DNA from: Clostridiales bacterium | GTDB lineage: Bacteria; Bacillota; Clostridia; Christensenellales; Aristaeellaceae | NCBI GenBank assembly: GCA_004556395.1 | Contig: SFHK01000013.1 | Location: forward strand, 62,001-126,000 | DNA length: 64,000 nt | Direction of reading: 5' to 3' | Shown here: positions 8,571 through 16,676 of the stretch, piece after piece | Layout of the letters: each line of letters opens with the position of its first letter | Position numbering within the stretch: position 1 is the stretch's first letter | The notes under the pieces: generated by a model | The model's database searches: none | What the model saw: the letters and a program-made list of their open reading frames with translations, nothing else | Told to the model about the DNA's origin: nothing | Made by a program: the position numbers and the translations under genes

Positions 8571-9724
8571 CCGGACTCCGCTTACGCGGGGCTATGGAGA
8601 AAAGCGCGCCGCTGCTTCGCGAGGTTCGCGGCAAGCGCGCGGAGAAGGGCATCTGGATTTCGTTTTTCCTGCTGCTGGCGAGCGGGCTTGTGGCGCTGTA
8701 CGCGGCAAGCTACTATAACGCGCAGGACAAGGGCAGCTCGCTTTCAGAGGTTATCAGTCAGCTGATGGGCGTGGGCGTCGGGGCGTTCCTGATGGCCGCG
8801 GTCTGGAAGCTGAACTATCGGGCGCTTTCGAACCCGGTGATCAGCGGCGCGTTTGTTGTGGTCAGCCTGCTGCTGCTGGGGCTGGTGGCGATTCCGGGCG
8901 TCGGCGTGTATCTGAATGGCTCGCGCCGCTGGCTCAGGCTGGGGCCGGTTTCGTTTCAGCCGTCGGAGCTGGCGAAGTACTCGATGGTGCTGTTCATGGC
9001 GCGGGCGCTTGCCTCGCCCTCGCGGAACATTCGGGATTTCTGGCATGGGCTGGTGCCGCTGTTCATCGTGCCGGGCATGATGTTCGCGTTGGTGCTTCTG
9101 CAGCCAAACCTGTCCACGGCGGGGTCGATCGTGATCGTCGCGGCGGTGTTGACGATGCTTGCGGGCGCGCGATTCAGCCATTTGGGATTGATTGGCACGG
9201 CGGGTTTGTGCGTGGGCGTATACTATGCCTTCAGCGAGCCGTACCGGCGGGCACGCATGATCTCGTTCGTTGATCCGTTCCGATACCTGTCCAACGAGGG
9301 TTATCAGCTGGCGCAGTCGCTGATGGCGTTCGGAAGCGGCGGACTGTTCGGGATGGGGCTTGGCCGCGGGCGGCAGAAGTATTCCTTCCTGCCGTATCCG
9401 GAGAGCGATTTCATCTTTGCCGTTATCGGCGAGGATCTGGGCTTCTTCGGCTGCGTGTGGATTCTGGCGCTGTTCGCCGCGTTTCTGTTTTTCGCGCTGC
9501 GGACGGCGATTCGCTGCCGGGATCGCTTCGGCAGCCTGCTGGCCGGAGGAATCGCGTGCATGATCGGCGTGCAGACGGTTCTGAACGTGGCGGTCGTGAC
9601 CGGCGTGATGCCGACGACGGGTCTGCCGCTGCCGCTGTTCTCGGCGGGCGGCACGTCCGTGGCGATTGTGATGGGCGCGGTCGGGCTGATTCTGAACATA
9701 TCATCGGAAACAAGCGTCGCGTAG
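8567..9724 (+). CDS. ftsW: SEDS peptidoglycan polymerase FtsW/SpoVE
   Basis: A 385-residue SEDS-family protein with about ten TM helices. Diagnostic motifs are LNGSRRWLRLGPVSFQPSE, LQPNLSTAG, NEGYQLAQSLMAFGSGGLFG and LPLPLFSAGGTS. SEDS proteins polymerise lipid II together with a class B PBP, here the upstream transpeptidase. The product could serve vegetative division (FtsW) or spore cortex synthesis (SpoVE). TTG 8567 overlaps the murD stop and is preceded by AAGGAA; ATG 8594, nine codons later, is an alternative. murG does not follow. Confidence 0.93.
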   Translation: MTGLRLRGAMEKSAPLLREVRGKRAEKGIWISFFLLLASGLVALYAASYYNAQDKGSSLSEVISQLMGVGVGAFLMAAVWKLNYRALSNPVISGAFVVVSLLLLGLVAIPGVGVYLNGSRRWLRLGPVSFQPSELAKYSMVLFMARALASPSRNIRDFWHGLVPLFIVPGMMFALVLLQPNLSTAGSIVIVAAVLTMLAGARFSHLGLIGTAGLCVGVYYAFSEPYRRARMISFVDPFRYLSNEGYQLAQSLMAFGSGGLFGMGLGRGRQKYSFLPYPESDFIFAVIGEDLGFFGCVWILALFAAFLFFALRTAIRCRDRFGSLLAGGIACMIGVQTVLNVAVVTGVMPTTGLPLPLFSAGGTSVAIVMGAVGLILNISSETSVA

Positions 9725-9760
9725 GGCGGCGATTACCTGCGAAAACGGGGAAACGGAGAG

Positions 9761-10549
9761 ATGAGCATGGCGAACGCGAGAAGGAGAAGGACTCGAAACT
9801 CGAGACCGGCGATGTATCTTCTGCTGATTCTGTGCGGCCTGCTCCTTCTTGTGCTTACGGGGCGGCAGAATGTCCTGAAGGAGGTGCGCGTCGTCCGGGA
9901 GGGCGCGGGCGGTGTTACGTACATTTCGGATGAGGAGATCATCCGCGCCTCCGGCCTGAAGATGGGCGCGTCCATCGGCTCCGTGGACGAGATGAGCGAG
10001 GCCGTGGCGCGCGGCGTGAACGACGTAGGCTATGTCTCCTTTGTGAGCCTCGAGCGCTCGGGAACCACGAGCGTGACGCTGACCGTCAAAAACCGTGTGC
10101 CGTGCGCGGTGATTTCCTCCGCCGGCATGTACACGCTGATTGATACCGAGGGATACGTGATGGCGCGGCTCAGCGAGCTGCCGACCTACGAGGTCCTGAA
10201 CGTGAAGGGCGCGGAGCTGACGGAGATGCTGCCCGGACGGCTGGCGGCAACCAAGCGGCCGTCCCAGTTCAGAGACATTCTGAAGATTACCCGCGCCATC
10301 AACAGCTGCGACGCCATGAGCCTGATTTCGGATCTTGTGATCGATAACAACGAATACCGGCTGATAACCCGACCCGGACTGCTGGTGAAGTTTTACATCG
10401 ACGACGATCTGATTGAGATGATCGACATCATCCGCGCGTTCCTGAACGAGGGCAAGACGACGGGCGAGGTGATCATTTCGGCGGGCCAGGCGGCGTATCT
10501 GCCGCGGGAAGGGGGGTACAATGATGCCAGCACCCGACCCGGAATGTAA
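9761..10549 (+). CDS. ftsQ: Cell division protein FtsQ/DivIB
   Basis: A 262-residue bitopic protein: a short Arg-rich cytoplasmic N-terminus, one TM helix (about 16-34), a POTRA-like domain starting at the ISDEEIIRASG motif, and a beta domain. It matches FtsQ/DivIB in order and position, between ftsW and ftsA. DivIB forms a complex with FtsL and DivIC at the septum. ATG 9761 and ATG 9767 are both plausible; a GGAG precedes both. The coding region ends where the ftsA promoter region begins. Confidence 0.85.
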   Translation: MSMANARRRRTRNSRPAMYLLLILCGLLLLVLTGRQNVLKEVRVVREGAGGVTYISDEEIIRASGLKMGASIGSVDEMSEAVARGVNDVGYVSFVSLERSGTTSVTLTVKNRVPCAVISSAGMYTLIDTEGYVMARLSELPTYEVLNVKGAELTEMLPGRLAATKRPSQFRDILKITRAINSCDAMSLISDLVIDNNEYRLITRPGLLVKFYIDDDLIEMIDIIRAFLNEGKTTGEVIISAGQAAYLPREGGYNDASTRPGM

Positions 10550-10596
10550 AAGCGTAATAAAATTGAATTATAACTGAAATATTCACCAAAAAAGTG

Positions 10597-10626
10597 TTTA
10601 CAGGCGGCCGGTTCATCCTGTATAAT
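10597..10626 (+). promoter_or_regulatory. Sigma-A promoter of ftsA-ftsZ
   Basis: TTTACA (10597-10602) and TATAAT (10621-10626) are separated by 18 bp in an AT-rich gap that stands out from the GC-rich coding sequence. It gives ftsAZ a promoter separate from the dcw genes. Confidence 0.75.
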
Positions 10627-10687
10627 AAGGATACAGAGGATAAGGCGCAGAGAAGATACTCGTGAACGAGGCGGGAGATAGAGCAAG

Positions 10688-11893
10688 ATGAGAACACAGG
10701 TAGCAGCTATCGAGTTTGGCACCTCGAAGATCGTTACTGTGATTGCGGAGAACGGCGGTTTCAACCGGTGCGACATCATTGGAAGCGGCACCGTGCCATA
10801 CGACGGGTACCAGGGCGGTGATTGGGTGACGCCGAACCGTCTGGCCCAGGCGGTGTACAATTCCATCAGCGCGGCGGAGAAGGACGCTGGCACCAAAATC
10901 AAGGACATATACATCGGCGTGCCGTGCGAATATATACACGTGAAGCATACGGAGGCCACGGTGCCGATTCGCGGCGAGCGTGGGCGCGTGAGCGAGGAAG
11001 ATATTGACGAAGTTCAGGACATGGCGGCAAACGTGTTCCGTTTTGATCGGCACGGCGGCAACGTAATTCATCGTTCGCCGGCGTGGTTTTCCATTGATAA
11101 TGGAAAACGCACGATGATGCCGCTGAACGTGCAGGGTCAGAATTTGACGGCCTGCGTTTCGTTCATCGTCGCCGACCAGGTATTTCTGGACGATATGCGT
11201 TCGCTGATGGATTCCATGGGGCTGGGAATTAACGGGTTTCTGTCGTCGTCGTTCGGCGAGCAGCTGCTGCTTACGTCGATTGAGGACCGCGAAAAGCCTT
11301 GCATTTTCGCCAATGTGGGCTTCCTGAACACCGAGGTGAGCGTCTGCGAGGGCGACGCGATGGTGTATCACGCGGTTCTGCCGATGGGCGGCGCGCATCT
11401 GACGGAAGACCTTGCGCAGGCGATGGAAATTCGCGGCGACGAGGCCGAGCAGCTCAAGCGCTGCTTCGTGCTGGGCGCGGATCGGTTCGATCTGGTAAAT
11501 CCACCGGAATTTTACGATGAAAGCGGCAGGAGATTGGATTATAAAGCCGAATTCGTGAAAGAATGCATGAAAACGGGCGTGGACGAGCTGTGCGGAATGA
11601 TCCAGATGACGATCGAAGACGCGGGCGACGCCGTGCTGCCGCGGTCGCAGGTTTACCTGACCGGCGGCGGGCTGGCGCTCATCCGCGGCGGGCGCGAATA
11701 TCTGGCCGGAAAGCTGAAGCGGCCGGTGAAGGTGCCCGCGATCAAGACGGCAAAGCTGAACAGCCCCGTGTATTCCAGCGTGATGGGTCTGGTCGATCTG
11801 ATTTTTGACTCGATTGAGCAGCGCTCGCCGGAGCAGGATACGCTGCCGAACCGTCTGGCGGACGGCTTGCGCGGCTTGTTCAACAGGAGATAA
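10688..11893 (+). CDS. ftsA: Cell division protein FtsA
   Basis: A 401-residue actin-fold ATPase that tethers FtsZ to the membrane. It begins AAIEFGTSKIVTVIAE (phosphate 1), continues with FtsA-specific 1C-domain sequence, carries LPMGGAHLTEDLA and VYLTGGGLALIRG, and ends in an amphipathic basic segment (RLADGLRGLFNRR) that fits the membrane-targeting helix. It has its own promoter. ftsZ starts 32 bases downstream. The second phosphate motif (CIFANVGFLNTEVSV) has Asn where DxG is usual, which may weaken ATP hydrolysis. Confidence 0.92.
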   Translation: MRTQVAAIEFGTSKIVTVIAENGGFNRCDIIGSGTVPYDGYQGGDWVTPNRLAQAVYNSISAAEKDAGTKIKDIYIGVPCEYIHVKHTEATVPIRGERGRVSEEDIDEVQDMAANVFRFDRHGGNVIHRSPAWFSIDNGKRTMMPLNVQGQNLTACVSFIVADQVFLDDMRSLMDSMGLGINGFLSSSFGEQLLLTSIEDREKPCIFANVGFLNTEVSVCEGDAMVYHAVLPMGGAHLTEDLAQAMEIRGDEAEQLKRCFVLGADRFDLVNPPEFYDESGRRLDYKAEFVKECMKTGVDELCGMIQMTIEDAGDAVLPRSQVYLTGGGLALIRGGREYLAGKLKRPVKVPAIKTAKLNSPVYSSVMGLVDLIFDSIEQRSPEQDTLPNRLADGLRGLFNRR

Positions 11894-11925
11894 AGGATTA
11901 CAATCAATAGCGAGGGGGATGCCTT

Positions 11926-13251
11926 GTGCTCGAATTTGAAATGGAATCGTCTAACTACGCTTCGATTAAAGTAGTCGGAGTCGGCGGCGCGGGAACGAAC
12001 GCGGTAAACCGCATGGTGGATAGTGGTCTGCGCGGCGTGGAATTTATTGCCGTGAATACCGATAAGCAGGCGCTGCAGCTCAGCAAGGCGACGAACAAGG
12101 TTCAGATTGGCGAAAAGCTGACCAAGGGCCTAGGCGCGGGCGCGAACCCCGACGTCGGCAAGCGCGCGGCGGAGGAAAGCCGCGAGGAGCTGGCCGAAAT
12201 CATGAAGGGCGCGGACCTTGTGTTCGTTACCTGCGGCATGGGCGGCGGCACGGGCACCGGCGCGGCCCCGATTATCGCGGAAATCGCGCGCGACCAGGGC
12301 ATCCTCACCATTGGCGTGGTGTCGAAGCCGTTCATGTTCGAAGGCCGTCAGCGCATGAAGAACGCCGAAAACGGCATTGAGCAGCTGAAGGCGAACGTGG
12401 ACACGCTGGTTGTGGTTCCCAATGATCGTCTGTTGCAGATTGTTTCCAAGGGCACCACGATGACCGAAGCGTTCAAGATTGCCGACGATACGCTCCGTCA
12501 GGGCATTCAGGGCATTTCCGACCTGATCGCCGTGCCCGCGATGATCAACCTTGACTTTGCCGACGTGCGCACCGTGATGGAATCCCGCGGTCTCGCGCAC
12601 ATGGGCATTGGCGTTGGCAGCGGCGAAAACCGCATGGTCGAGGCCGCCAAGCAGGCGGTGTCCAGCCCGATGCTGGAAACCTCCATCGACGGCGCGCGCG
12701 CCGTGCTGATCAACATCACCGGCAGCCCGGATACCTCCATCATCGAGGTAAACGAGGCCGCGCAGCTGATCACGCAGGCCGCGGACCCCGAAGCGAACAT
12801 CATCTTCGGCGCGGGCATCGACGAGAGCCTGACCGACGAGGTGCACATCACCGTAATCGCGACCGGCTTCGAAAAGACGCCGTTCCCGGACAAGAAGAGC
12901 AGCAATCCCTTCGCGAGAAAGCCCGCGAATCCGCAGCCGGCCGAGGAGACCGCGGAGCCGGTGATCCCGGACATCGGCGAGACCGACGATGAAAAGGGCG
13001 CGAGCATTCCGCCGATTTTCGATCGCCGACCGGAGCAGCCCCGCCGTCCGGCGCCCCGTCCCAACGCGCAGCGCCCGGCACAGCGTCCGCAGCAGCGCTC
13101 CGCGGGCGAGGCTTCCACGCGCATCCCGCCGCGCCAGACGCCGAGAACCTATGGCGACGCCGACGCGTTTGCCGAGCCGAGACCCGCGCGCCGCGGCTTC
13201 TCTCCGGATCGGCCGAGCTTCCTTGGCAACCGTGAAAAGAAGGGCGAATAA
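11926..13251 (+). CDS. ftsZ: Cell division GTPase FtsZ
   Basis: A 441-residue tubulin homologue that forms the division ring. The GTP-binding signature GGGTGTGAAP lies at about 107-116, GVGGAGTNAVNRM at 18-30 and the T7 loop with NLDFADVRT follows. The globular domain ends near residue 320. Then comes a Pro/Arg-rich linker of about 100 residues and a C-terminal peptide DRPSFLG, the likely docking site for FtsA. The start is GTG after AGCGAGGGGG. The linker is long and basic compared with low-GC Firmicutes. A repeat element begins right at the stop codon. Confidence 0.97.
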   Translation: MLEFEMESSNYASIKVVGVGGAGTNAVNRMVDSGLRGVEFIAVNTDKQALQLSKATNKVQIGEKLTKGLGAGANPDVGKRAAEESREELAEIMKGADLVFVTCGMGGGTGTGAAPIIAEIARDQGILTIGVVSKPFMFEGRQRMKNAENGIEQLKANVDTLVVVPNDRLLQIVSKGTTMTEAFKIADDTLRQGIQGISDLIAVPAMINLDFADVRTVMESRGLAHMGIGVGSGENRMVEAAKQAVSSPMLETSIDGARAVLINITGSPDTSIIEVNEAAQLITQAADPEANIIFGAGIDESLTDEVHITVIATGFEKTPFPDKKSSNPFARKPANPQPAEETAEPVIPDIGETDDEKGASIPPIFDRRPEQPRRPAPRPNAQRPAQRPQQRSAGEASTRIPPRQTPRTYGDADAFAEPRPARRGFSPDRPSFLGNREKKGE

Positions 13252-13392
13252 GCCTTAGGCGCCGCCGCACAATTCGGCTGCGCGTCGGGCGATGTCTTTT
13301 CCGCCATCTGCGGCATGCAAATTTCTCGATTTACCTCCAGTAAACCTTCGAAATTTGCATTTGCATCTGACGAAAAATCTTAGGCGTCACTG
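13251..13392 (+). repeat. Dispersed repeat, copy A (shares 55 bp with the copy at 52406)
   Basis: Positions 13325-13379 are identical, without a mismatch over 55 bp, to the reverse complement of 52448-52502. Upstream, 13257-13282 matches the palindromic repeat at 60524-60559 (AGGC, CCGC and CAATTCGGC blocks). Downstream, TTAGGCGTCAC at 13380 resembles the TTAAGGCATCAC end of the copy at 52406. This copy therefore looks like a decayed or rearranged mosaic of a small element. With the terminator at 13481 it fills most of the 328-base gap between ftsZ and the glycosyltransferase. Confidence 0.85.
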
Positions 13393-13480
13393 TGTGACCG
13401 GCGCGTCTGGCGATGCGTTTCACCAGTTGCCATCCTGTTTGCGCGGCGTTGCTTTCGAACCCATCTCACAGCATCAAAAC

Positions 13481-13514
13481 CAAAAGGGGAGTACCTTCGG
13501 GTGCTCCTTTTTTG
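13481..13514 (+). terminator. Rho-independent terminator after ftsZ
   Basis: GGAGTACC and GGTGCTCC form an 8-bp stem (one G-U) closed by a TTCG tetraloop, preceded by A-rich and followed by T-rich sequence (TTTTTTG). It ends the ftsAZ transcript after the repeat. Confidence 0.85.
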
Positions 13515-13546
13515 TTTTGGATGTGCTCGATGAATTTACGAATGCG

Positions 13547-13555
13547 TGCTATACT
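13547..13555 (+). promoter_or_regulatory. Extended -10 promoter of the glycosyltransferase gene
   Basis: TGC directly followed by TATACT forms an extended -10 about 25 bases before the start codon. No clear -35 is seen at 17 bp. Confidence 0.45.
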
Positions 13556-13579
13556 TACCCCGCAAATGGAGGTGAAGCC

Positions 13580-14845
13580 ATGGAGTGGCTGCTGAAGCTG
13601 CGCGACGCGCTGGGCGTGATTGCGCAGGTTATGAGCGTTTTGACGATGTACACGATGCTGATTTCCGTGATCGGCTTTTTTACAACGAGGAAATACCCGG
13701 AAGCGAAGAAGTTCCATCGATACGCCGTGCTCGTGGCGGCGCGAAACGAGGAAGCCGTGATCGCGCGAATGGTGGAGAGCGTTCGCAATCAGGCATACCC
13801 GTCGGGGCGGCTTACCGTGTTCGTCGTCGCGGATAACTGCACCGACGCGACGGCGCTTGCCGCGCGCAGGGCGGGCGCGGTGGTCTATGAGCATCAGAAT
13901 GAGAACGAGCGCACGAAGGGCTTTGCGCTTCGCTATCTGGTGAAATGCATTCGCCGCGATTATGGCATCGACGCGTTTGAGGGGTATTTCATTTTTGACG
14001 CGGACAATGTGTTGAAGCGCGATTATATGGTGCGCATGAACGACGCGTTCGACGCGGGAGAAAAGGTGGTCGTGTCCTTTCGAAACAGCAAGAACCTGAA
14101 CGGAAGCTGGATTGCCGCATCCTATGCGCTGCACTGGCTGCGCACCTGCCGCACAGAGCACCGGGGACGCAGCATTCTGGGGCTTTCCGCGCGCGTACAG
14201 GGAACGGGCGTGCTGTTTGCCGGCGAGCTGATTCGGGACGGCTGGAACTATACGTCGTTCACCGAGGATCGCGCGTTCTCGGCGGATGCGGTTGTGAAGG
14301 GCTATCATATTGCTTATCAGGACGCGGCGGAGTTTTACGACGAGCAGCCGGAGGATATGCGCGTGGCGCTCCGGCAGCGCCTGCGCTGGGCGAAGGGACA
14401 TTTGCAGTCGTTCACGGAGTCCGGCGGCAAGCTGCTGCGGGGTGTGTTCACGAAACGCGCGGCGATTTGCTACGACATGCTGTGGACGGTTGTGCCGAAG
14501 GGACTGTTTCTGTTCGCTCTGCGCGTCGCGCGGCTCGCGCTGGGGCTGTTCGCCGGGATGAACGCGGGGCGGCTTCTGCTGGATTATGGAAAGAGCTTTG
14601 CGACCAGCTGGGTCGGCGGCGTGCTGCTGGCGGCGTATGTGCTGGTGATGGAGCACAGGAGACTTCAGCGGCTTCCCATCGGAAAGGCGACGCTGGACTG
14701 TCTGCTGTTTCCGGTATTTGACCTGATCGGCCTGCTTTCCTCCGTCGCCGCGCTGTTTGTGAAGGTGGAGTGGAAGCCGATTCCGCATCGAATCGACCGG
14801 TCGATGGAGGAAATGGAGAATTCGGTGGAGGATAAGAGCGCCTGA
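13580..14845 (+). CDS. Membrane-anchored family 2 glycosyltransferase
   Basis: A 421-residue processive-type GT2. An N-terminal TM segment (about 12-34) precedes the GT-A domain with VLVAARNEE, VVADNCTDAT, the metal-binding FDADN, and the QRLRW acceptor/processivity motif. Further TM helices follow (about 300-410). It resembles chitin/cellulose-synthase-like and N-acetylglucosaminyl transferases of Firmicutes. The start at 13580 follows GGAGGTG; the in-frame extension back to 13292 crosses the repeat and terminator and is rejected. The product could be an exopolysaccharide or a spore/envelope glycan; its place between ftsZ and spoIIGA suggests but does not prove an envelope role. Confidence 0.85.
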   Translation: MEWLLKLRDALGVIAQVMSVLTMYTMLISVIGFFTTRKYPEAKKFHRYAVLVAARNEEAVIARMVESVRNQAYPSGRLTVFVVADNCTDATALAARRAGAVVYEHQNENERTKGFALRYLVKCIRRDYGIDAFEGYFIFDADNVLKRDYMVRMNDAFDAGEKVVVSFRNSKNLNGSWIAASYALHWLRTCRTEHRGRSILGLSARVQGTGVLFAGELIRDGWNYTSFTEDRAFSADAVVKGYHIAYQDAAEFYDEQPEDMRVALRQRLRWAKGHLQSFTESGGKLLRGVFTKRAAICYDMLWTVVPKGLFLFALRVARLALGLFAGMNAGRLLLDYGKSFATSWVGGVLLAAYVLVMEHRRLQRLPIGKATLDCLLFPVFDLIGLLSSVAALFVKVEWKPIPHRIDRSMEEMENSVEDKSA

Positions 14846-14904
14846 GCGTGTGAAACCATTTTCCCTGTATCCATGCGAATACGCGCGAATTTGTCATTTT
14901 GTTT

Positions 14905-14951
14905 CTTCGACACGCGGTCAGCCGCGTGTCGAATTCGTCGAAGCGGTTTTT
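14905..14951 (+). terminator. Terminator with a 12-bp perfect stem after the glycosyltransferase
   Basis: TTCGACACGCGG (14906-14917) pairs perfectly with CCGCGTGTCGAA (14922-14933). An outer CTTCGA/TCGAAG pairing reaches 14942, followed by six T at 14946-14951. Confidence 0.75.
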
Positions 14952-14955
14952 TCTG

Positions 14956-14998
14956 TTTAGAAGGGCTGGATGTCCGAATGACGGACGTCCGGCTCTCT
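14956..14998. terminator. Second hairpin, possibly a bidirectional terminator
   Basis: An arm centred on GGATGTCCG pairs with CGGACGTCC, extended outward by G-U-tolerant pairing (about 16 bp), with T-rich sequence following. It lies between the first terminator and the spoIIG promoter and may insulate it. Confidence 0.45.
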
Positions 14999-15024
14999 TT
15001 CTGTTTTGGCGCGCGGTGAAAAAG

Positions 15025-15110
15025 CGTCGAATGTGTGTCGAATTGTCGAAACACGTTGTAGATTGTGCGACATAGAACCGGAGAAATAGCGGGCACTTCT
15101 GCCGTATAAT
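15025..15110 (+). promoter_or_regulatory. spoIIGA-sigE promoter with Spo0A-like boxes
   Basis: Two copies of the 0A-box consensus TGTCGAA overlie 15036-15042 and 15044-15050, 8 bp apart. A partial copy (CGTCGAA) is at 15025 and an inverted variant (TGCGACA) near 15066. The -10 TATAAT is at 15105-15110, with no recognisable -35 at 17 bp. In Bacillus the spoIIG operon is a direct Spo0A target with a poor -35 context, so this fits Spo0A-P activation at the onset of sporulation. Confidence 0.65.
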
Positions 15111-15135
15111 GAACATGCGAGGAGGAAAAGCGGAA

Positions 15136-15891
15136 GTGGAAGTGAGTGCGGAAGGCTATCTGGCGGTGAACTTCCTGTTCGATTTCTTCCTGCTCTGCCT
15201 GCCGGCGCGGGGAACGTGGTTCTTCCGGCCGGAGCGGCTGGTTCCGGCGGCGCTGCTCGGCGCGCTTTCGGCGCTGGCGTTTGAGACGCTGGCTCTGCCG
15301 GGCGCGGCGGCGTTTGCGGCGGTGGTTCCCATGTGCCTGATCGCCTATCCGCTGGCGGATGGCAGGCGGTTTCTGGCCGCGTCCGCGCGGGTGCTCTTGT
15401 ATGCGTTCGTGCTGGCCGGGGCAATGGAAGCCGCGCGGCGCGTCGGCGCGGGACAGGCTGCGCAGATGCTGGCGGGAATGGGCGCGGTGTGGGCGGTGGA
15501 CGCGCTGGGAAGGCAGCTGCGGCCGGAGCGCGACACGGTGCAGCTGCGCGTGTGGAGCGGCGGGCGCTGGCGGCGTTTCGCGGCGCTTGTCGACACAGGA
15601 AACCTGCTTCGGGAGCCGCTGAGTGCCCTTCCAGTGCTGATTGCGGATGAAACGGCGCTGGGACGGCAAACCTATCGTGCGCTGGCAGCGCAGACAGGCT
15701 TGCGAACGGCGGCGTTTCGAACGGTGGGCGGAGACGGCGAGCTTTCCTGCGTTCGGCCGGAGCGAATGGAGGTTCGCGTCGGTGAGCGTTGGAAATCGGC
15801 GCCGGATGTGTGGATTGGGCTATATCCGGGCAGGCTGCGCGGCAATGTGCATGCGCTGGCGCCCGGGGTGCTGGGACAAAAAAGAGCGTGA
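15136..15891 (+). CDS. spoIIGA: Pro-sigma-E processing protease SpoIIGA
   Basis: A 251-residue mother-cell membrane aspartic protease that cleaves pro-sigma-E. The N-terminal half is hydrophobic (about five TM helices beginning YLAVNFLFDFFLLCL). The C-terminal half carries the catalytic LVDTGNLLREP motif. The family is poorly conserved; the DTG site and the adjacent sigE gene make the call. I place the start at GTG 15136, 10 bases after GGAGG, because the upstream ATG codons overlap or immediately follow the -10 box (15105-15110). GTG 15142 is a further option. Confidence 0.88.
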   Translation: MEVSAEGYLAVNFLFDFFLLCLPARGTWFFRPERLVPAALLGALSALAFETLALPGAAAFAAVVPMCLIAYPLADGRRFLAASARVLLYAFVLAGAMEAARRVGAGQAAQMLAGMGAVWAVDALGRQLRPERDTVQLRVWSGGRWRRFAALVDTGNLLREPLSALPVLIADETALGRQTYRALAAQTGLRTAAFRTVGGDGELSCVRPERMEVRVGERWKSAPDVWIGLYPGRLRGNVHALAPGVLGQKRA

Positions 15892-15904
15892 AGGAGGCGG
15901 CCGA

Positions 15905-16621
15905 ATGGGAGCTGCGGCAATTCCTCTGGTGAAACGGTCGGTCTATGGGTTAATCGTAAGGATGCGCAGGGGTACCGTGGCGTACATCGGCGGAAGCGAT
16001 CTGCTTCCCGCGCCGCTGACCCGCGAGGAAGAGGAGGCGATGGTCAGGCGGTCGGACAACGGCGATACCCGCGCCCGTGCGTCCCTGATCGAGCACAATC
16101 TGCGTCTGGTGGTGTTTATCGCCCGGAAGTTTGAAAACACGGGTCTGGGAATCGAGGACTTGATTTCCATCGGCACGATCGGGCTGATCAAGGCGGTGAA
16201 TTCGTTCAAGCTGGACAAGCAGATCAAGCTGGCGACCTACGCGTCGCGCTGCATCGAGAACGAAATTCTGATGGTTCTGCGCCGGACGAACAAGCTGAAG
16301 CTGGAGGTTTCGTTCGACGAGCCGCTGAACACCGACTGGGATGGAAACGAGCTTCTGCTCTCGGACATCATGGGAACCGAGCCCGACCTCGTGTCCCGCG
16401 ATCTGGAAGCGGATGAGGAAAAGACGGCGCTCAGGCAGGCGATCGATCACCTGAACCCGCGCGAAAAGCAGATTATCGATCTGCGCTATGGTATGAAGGA
16501 CGGCAACGAGCGCACGCAGAAGGAAGTGGCCGACCTGATGGGCATCTCGCAGAGCTACATATCCAGACTTGAGAAGAAGATCATCGTGAAGCTGCAAAGG
16601 GACATGCAGAAGTTGGCGTAG
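15905..16621 (+). CDS. sigE: RNA polymerase sporulation sigma factor SigE
   Basis: A 238-residue mother-cell sigma factor, essentially the length of Bacillus SigE. The N-terminus is a hydrophobic/basic pro-sequence ending before AYIGGSDLLPAPL, the usual processing region. Region 2 includes NLRLVVFIARKFENTG, ISIGTIGLIKAVNSF and YASRCIENEILM, and region 4 ends with ISQSYISRLEKKI. An AAGGAGGCGGCC site precedes the ATG, 13 bases after spoIIGA, so protease and substrate are cotranscribed. sigG, commonly the next gene, is missing; a strong hairpin follows instead. Confidence 0.97.
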   Translation: MGAAAIPLVKRSVYGLIVRMRRGTVAYIGGSDLLPAPLTREEEEAMVRRSDNGDTRARASLIEHNLRLVVFIARKFENTGLGIEDLISIGTIGLIKAVNSFKLDKQIKLATYASRCIENEILMVLRRTNKLKLEVSFDEPLNTDWDGNELLLSDIMGTEPDLVSRDLEADEEKTALRQAIDHLNPREKQIIDLRYGMKDGNERTQKEVADLMGISQSYISRLEKKIIVKLQRDMQKLA

Positions 16622-16632
16622 GTGAATATGGT

Positions 16633-16663
16633 GAATCCCCCGGATGAAGCGTCCGGGGGATTC
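16633..16663. terminator. 12-bp perfect hairpin between convergent sigE and nucleoside hydrolase
   Basis: GAATCCCCCGGA and TCCGGGGGATTC pair perfectly around a 7-base loop. There is no T tract on either side, but the position between convergent genes suggests a shared terminator. Confidence 0.6.
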
Positions 16664-16676
16664 GCTGTGAAAGGGG

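Noticed and set aside
13292..13579. N-terminal extension of the glycosyltransferase
   Set aside because: It would be translated from the repeat element and through the ftsZ terminator; ATG 13580 has a GGAGGTG site and gives the normal family start.
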